Under the pieces are notes generated by a model, which saw nothing but the letters and a program-made list of their open reading frames with translations, made no database searches and was not told the DNA's origin. From Acidobacteriota bacterium (GTDB lineage Bacteria > Acidobacteriota > Polarisedimenticolia > J045): a stretch of DNA of 8,920 nucleotides. Shown piece after piece: positions 8,401 to 8,920 of this stretch. Location of the stretch: contig JAJRXN010000562.1 in NCBI GenBank assembly GCA_024276295.1, positions 1 to 8,920 on the forward strand, given 5' to 3'. The number at the start of each line of letters is the position of its first letter. Position 1 is the first letter of the stretch. The position numbers and the translations under genes were made by a program.

Positions 8401-8920
8401 TCCGGCGGGCTGTACCAGCCCGGCACGTCCCAGGACGGTGACAACGACGGTGTCGCCGCCTGTGCCGACTGCGACGACAACAACCCCGACGTCTATCCCG
8501 GAGCGCCGCAGCTCTGCGACGGCGTCAACAACGACTGTGACGATCCTCTCTGGCCGACCGTCCCCGCTGACGAGACCGACGACGACGGCGACGGCACCTC
8601 CGAGTGCCAGGGCGACTGCGACGACAACAACGGCGACGTCTATCCGGGAGCCCCGCAGGTCTGCGACGGCGTCAACAACGACTGTGACGACCCCAACTGG
8701 CCGACCGTCCCCGCCGACGAGACCGACGACGATGGCGACGGCACCTCCGAGTGCCAGGGCGACTGCGACGACGCCAACCCCGACGTCTATCCCGGAGCGC
8801 CGCAGCTCTGCGACGGCGTCAACAACGACTGCAACGACCCCAACTGGCCGACCGTCCCCGCCGACGAGACCGACGACGACGGCGACGGCACCTCCGAGTG
8901 CCAGGGCGACTGCGACGACA
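5467..8920 (+). CDS. Exported kelch-like repeat protein with MopE-type metal-binding repeats (3' end outside window)
   Basis: An uninterrupted frame of 1151 codons, still open at the right edge. The start is ATG 5467, with GGAGGA at 5451-5456 (10-base spacer). Residues 1-39 look like a Sec signal peptide: an Arg-rich n-region, a hydrophobic core from 20 to 37, and probable cleavage near VLAA|E (39/40). Residues 40-270 are an Arg/Glu-rich, largely helical region of unknown function, followed by a Pro/Ala/Gly linker (270-300). Residues 301-986 hold fourteen kelch-like repeats, consensus R..HTAVW(T/S)G(T/S)EMIVWGG, then GGRYDP..D.W.PL, expected to form beta-propeller blades. From residue 990 onward DGDNDG and DCDD....YPGAPQ.CDGVNNDC units match the MopE-type putative metal-binding motif (PF11617-like), probably binding calcium or copper. 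The protein is likely periplasmic, surface-bound or secreted, perhaps for adhesion or matrix building. No catalytic residues are recognised, and the C-terminus (anchor or secretion signal) is not visible. Confidence 0.9.
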   Translation, partial: MNPSASSRRRPTRPPGRGMLASCCTALLLLGAALPVLAAEPPDTATKLRWRLEVESERARWRGGQAPDTTVVQRQLAEEAAMERFLEARGRALGGPALEREWSAIRANTRMPARLARLEAALGHDRTAILETMARPRLVRRLLHAFWRRDPGRWRAAVSRLAPVREALLAGREPADEVRAHRVRYVPAWLVREPAPEDGHVVEIASPADWQRIEGRWGPGDSPGPIHRTPGFAVFERVVERLPSGVVEVMRYTAPALPFDQWWNAHREEPGPPGDAPDGTFSADATGSSPAPAAPGTDGVCDESWRAGVLGALPDPREGATAIWTGTEMIVWGGRAGPSFDTGGRYDPVLDAWTPLPDAGAPSPRSWHTAVWTGSEMIVWGGIDGDPLGDGAAYDPASNTWRPLATTGAPTARSHHTAVWTGTEMIVWGGENELFEDVRDGARYDPVADTWSPLPTGGAPSIRKDHTAVWSGTEMIVWGGRHLGAGLGDGARFDPATGTWSPLPALDAPAPRWFHTAVWSGAAMIVWGGTSSSGYLATGARYDPASDAWTPVTTTAAPSGRRFHTAVWSGAEMIVWGGETSSDGAVTATGGAYDPASDAWRALPTLGAPGARRDHVAVWSGSEMIVWSGNSGTGQLDDGGRYDPSLDSWSPTTVGDGPGPRERHTTVWTGTEMIVWGGIEAADLDDGGAYDPVLDSWRLLSSVGTASPRRDHTAVWTGTEMIVWGGRQGETRLDDGARYDPVTDAWQPVTLTGAPAPRHSHTAVWTGTEMIVWGGVDSTIPGNSGGRYDPASDSWQPTTKTGAPAIRAWHTAVWTGSEMIIWGGEGGNHSYRNNGGRYDPTTDSWTALPTTGAPPARSFHTAVWTGSEMIVWGGFSSAGQLGDGGRYDPAANAWSPLTSAGAPTARYYHRAVWSGSEMIVWGGLGGGSLASGGRYDPAADTWAPTSLLDAPAARHRHGLVWDDSEMIVWGGLGGTLLRSGGLYQPGTSQDGDNDGVAACADCDDNNPDVYPGAPQLCDGVNNDCDDPLWPTVPADETDDDGDGTSECQGDCDDNNGDVYPGAPQVCDGVNNDCDDPNWPTVPADETDDDGDGTSECQGDCDDANPDVYPGAPQLCDGVNNDCNDPNWPTVPADETDDDGDGTSECQGDCDD
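6367..8424 (+). repeat. Fourteen kelch-like repeats (coding, about 147 bp each)
   Basis: The core Met-Ile-Val-Trp codons begin at 6451, 6595, 6739, 6889, 7036, 7183, 7336, 7483, 7627, 7774, 7921, 8071, 8218 and 8362. The spacings are 144-153 bp, all multiples of three (48-51 residues). The core ATGATCGTCTGG is identical in 13 of 14 copies; copy 11 has ATC for GTC. Copy 7 has WSG instead of WGG. Variable loops of 5-13 residues follow each WGG. The first copy lacks the RxxH lead-in and the last has LYQPG in place of the RYDP..D.W strand. The segment CDESWRAG before copy 1 could supply that missing strand and close a propeller. This is protein repeat structure, not a mobile or CRISPR repeat. Confidence 0.95.
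8467..8920 (+). repeat. Tandem 147-bp MopE-type metal-binding repeats (coding)
   Basis: Units begin at the codon for Asp in DCDD at 8467, 8614, 8761 and 8908: three full units and the start of a fourth, each exactly 147 bp or 49 residues. By eye, pairs of units differ at only about 9-11 of 147 positions, several of them synonymous. Each unit carries four Cys and about sixteen Asp, in the order DCDD, YPGAPQ, CDGVNNDC, DPNWPTVPADET and DDDGDGTSECQG. DDDGDG is an EF-loop-like, Asp-rich calcium-type motif. The array runs off the window, so copy number is unknown. Confidence 0.95.

Noticed and set aside
6367..8920. CRISPR array or mobile-element repeats
   Set aside because: The periodicity stays in one reading frame with no stops and encodes recognisable protein repeats; there are no short spacers and no inverted termini.

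Overview
The window is a visibly GC-rich bacterial chromosomal segment in which every gene uses strong G/C third-position bias. The source organism is not certain. A CCA-encoding tRNA-Pro close to proteobacterial types and an overlapping surE-pcm pair suit Proteobacteria. The large secreted kelch-like/MopE protein on the right is of a kind I associate from memory with Acidobacteriota (Thermoanaerobaculia) and Myxococcota, and also with some environmental Gammaproteobacteria.

Left part (1-3602, + strand): a compact operon for an ABC-2 type membrane transporter. It holds the 3' end of a permease gene, an ATPase gene joined to it by a GTGA overlap, and a second permease gene joined by a TGATG overlap. 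After 60 bp comes a DUF368 membrane protein, the family now linked to undecaprenyl-phosphate translocation (PopT).

Middle part (3641-5259, - strand): tRNA-Pro(CGG), and upstream of it the pair surE-pcm. surE encodes a nucleotide phosphatase and pcm a protein-isoaspartate repair methyltransferase. The two genes overlap, and pcm probably starts at a TTG inside the surE stop region. The short pcm-tRNA gap can form a hairpin.

Right part (5467 to the end, + strand): one very long reading frame, divergent from surE and still open at the window edge (1151 codons so far). It encodes an exported protein with a signal peptide, a helical N-terminal region, fourteen kelch-like repeats of 48-51 residues, and an Asp/Cys-rich array of MopE-type metal-binding repeats. 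The MopE units are exactly 147 bp long and nearly identical to each other. This gene is the most unusual item in the window. The other genes are ordinary envelope or maintenance genes. I see no mobile element, CRISPR array or phage gene.
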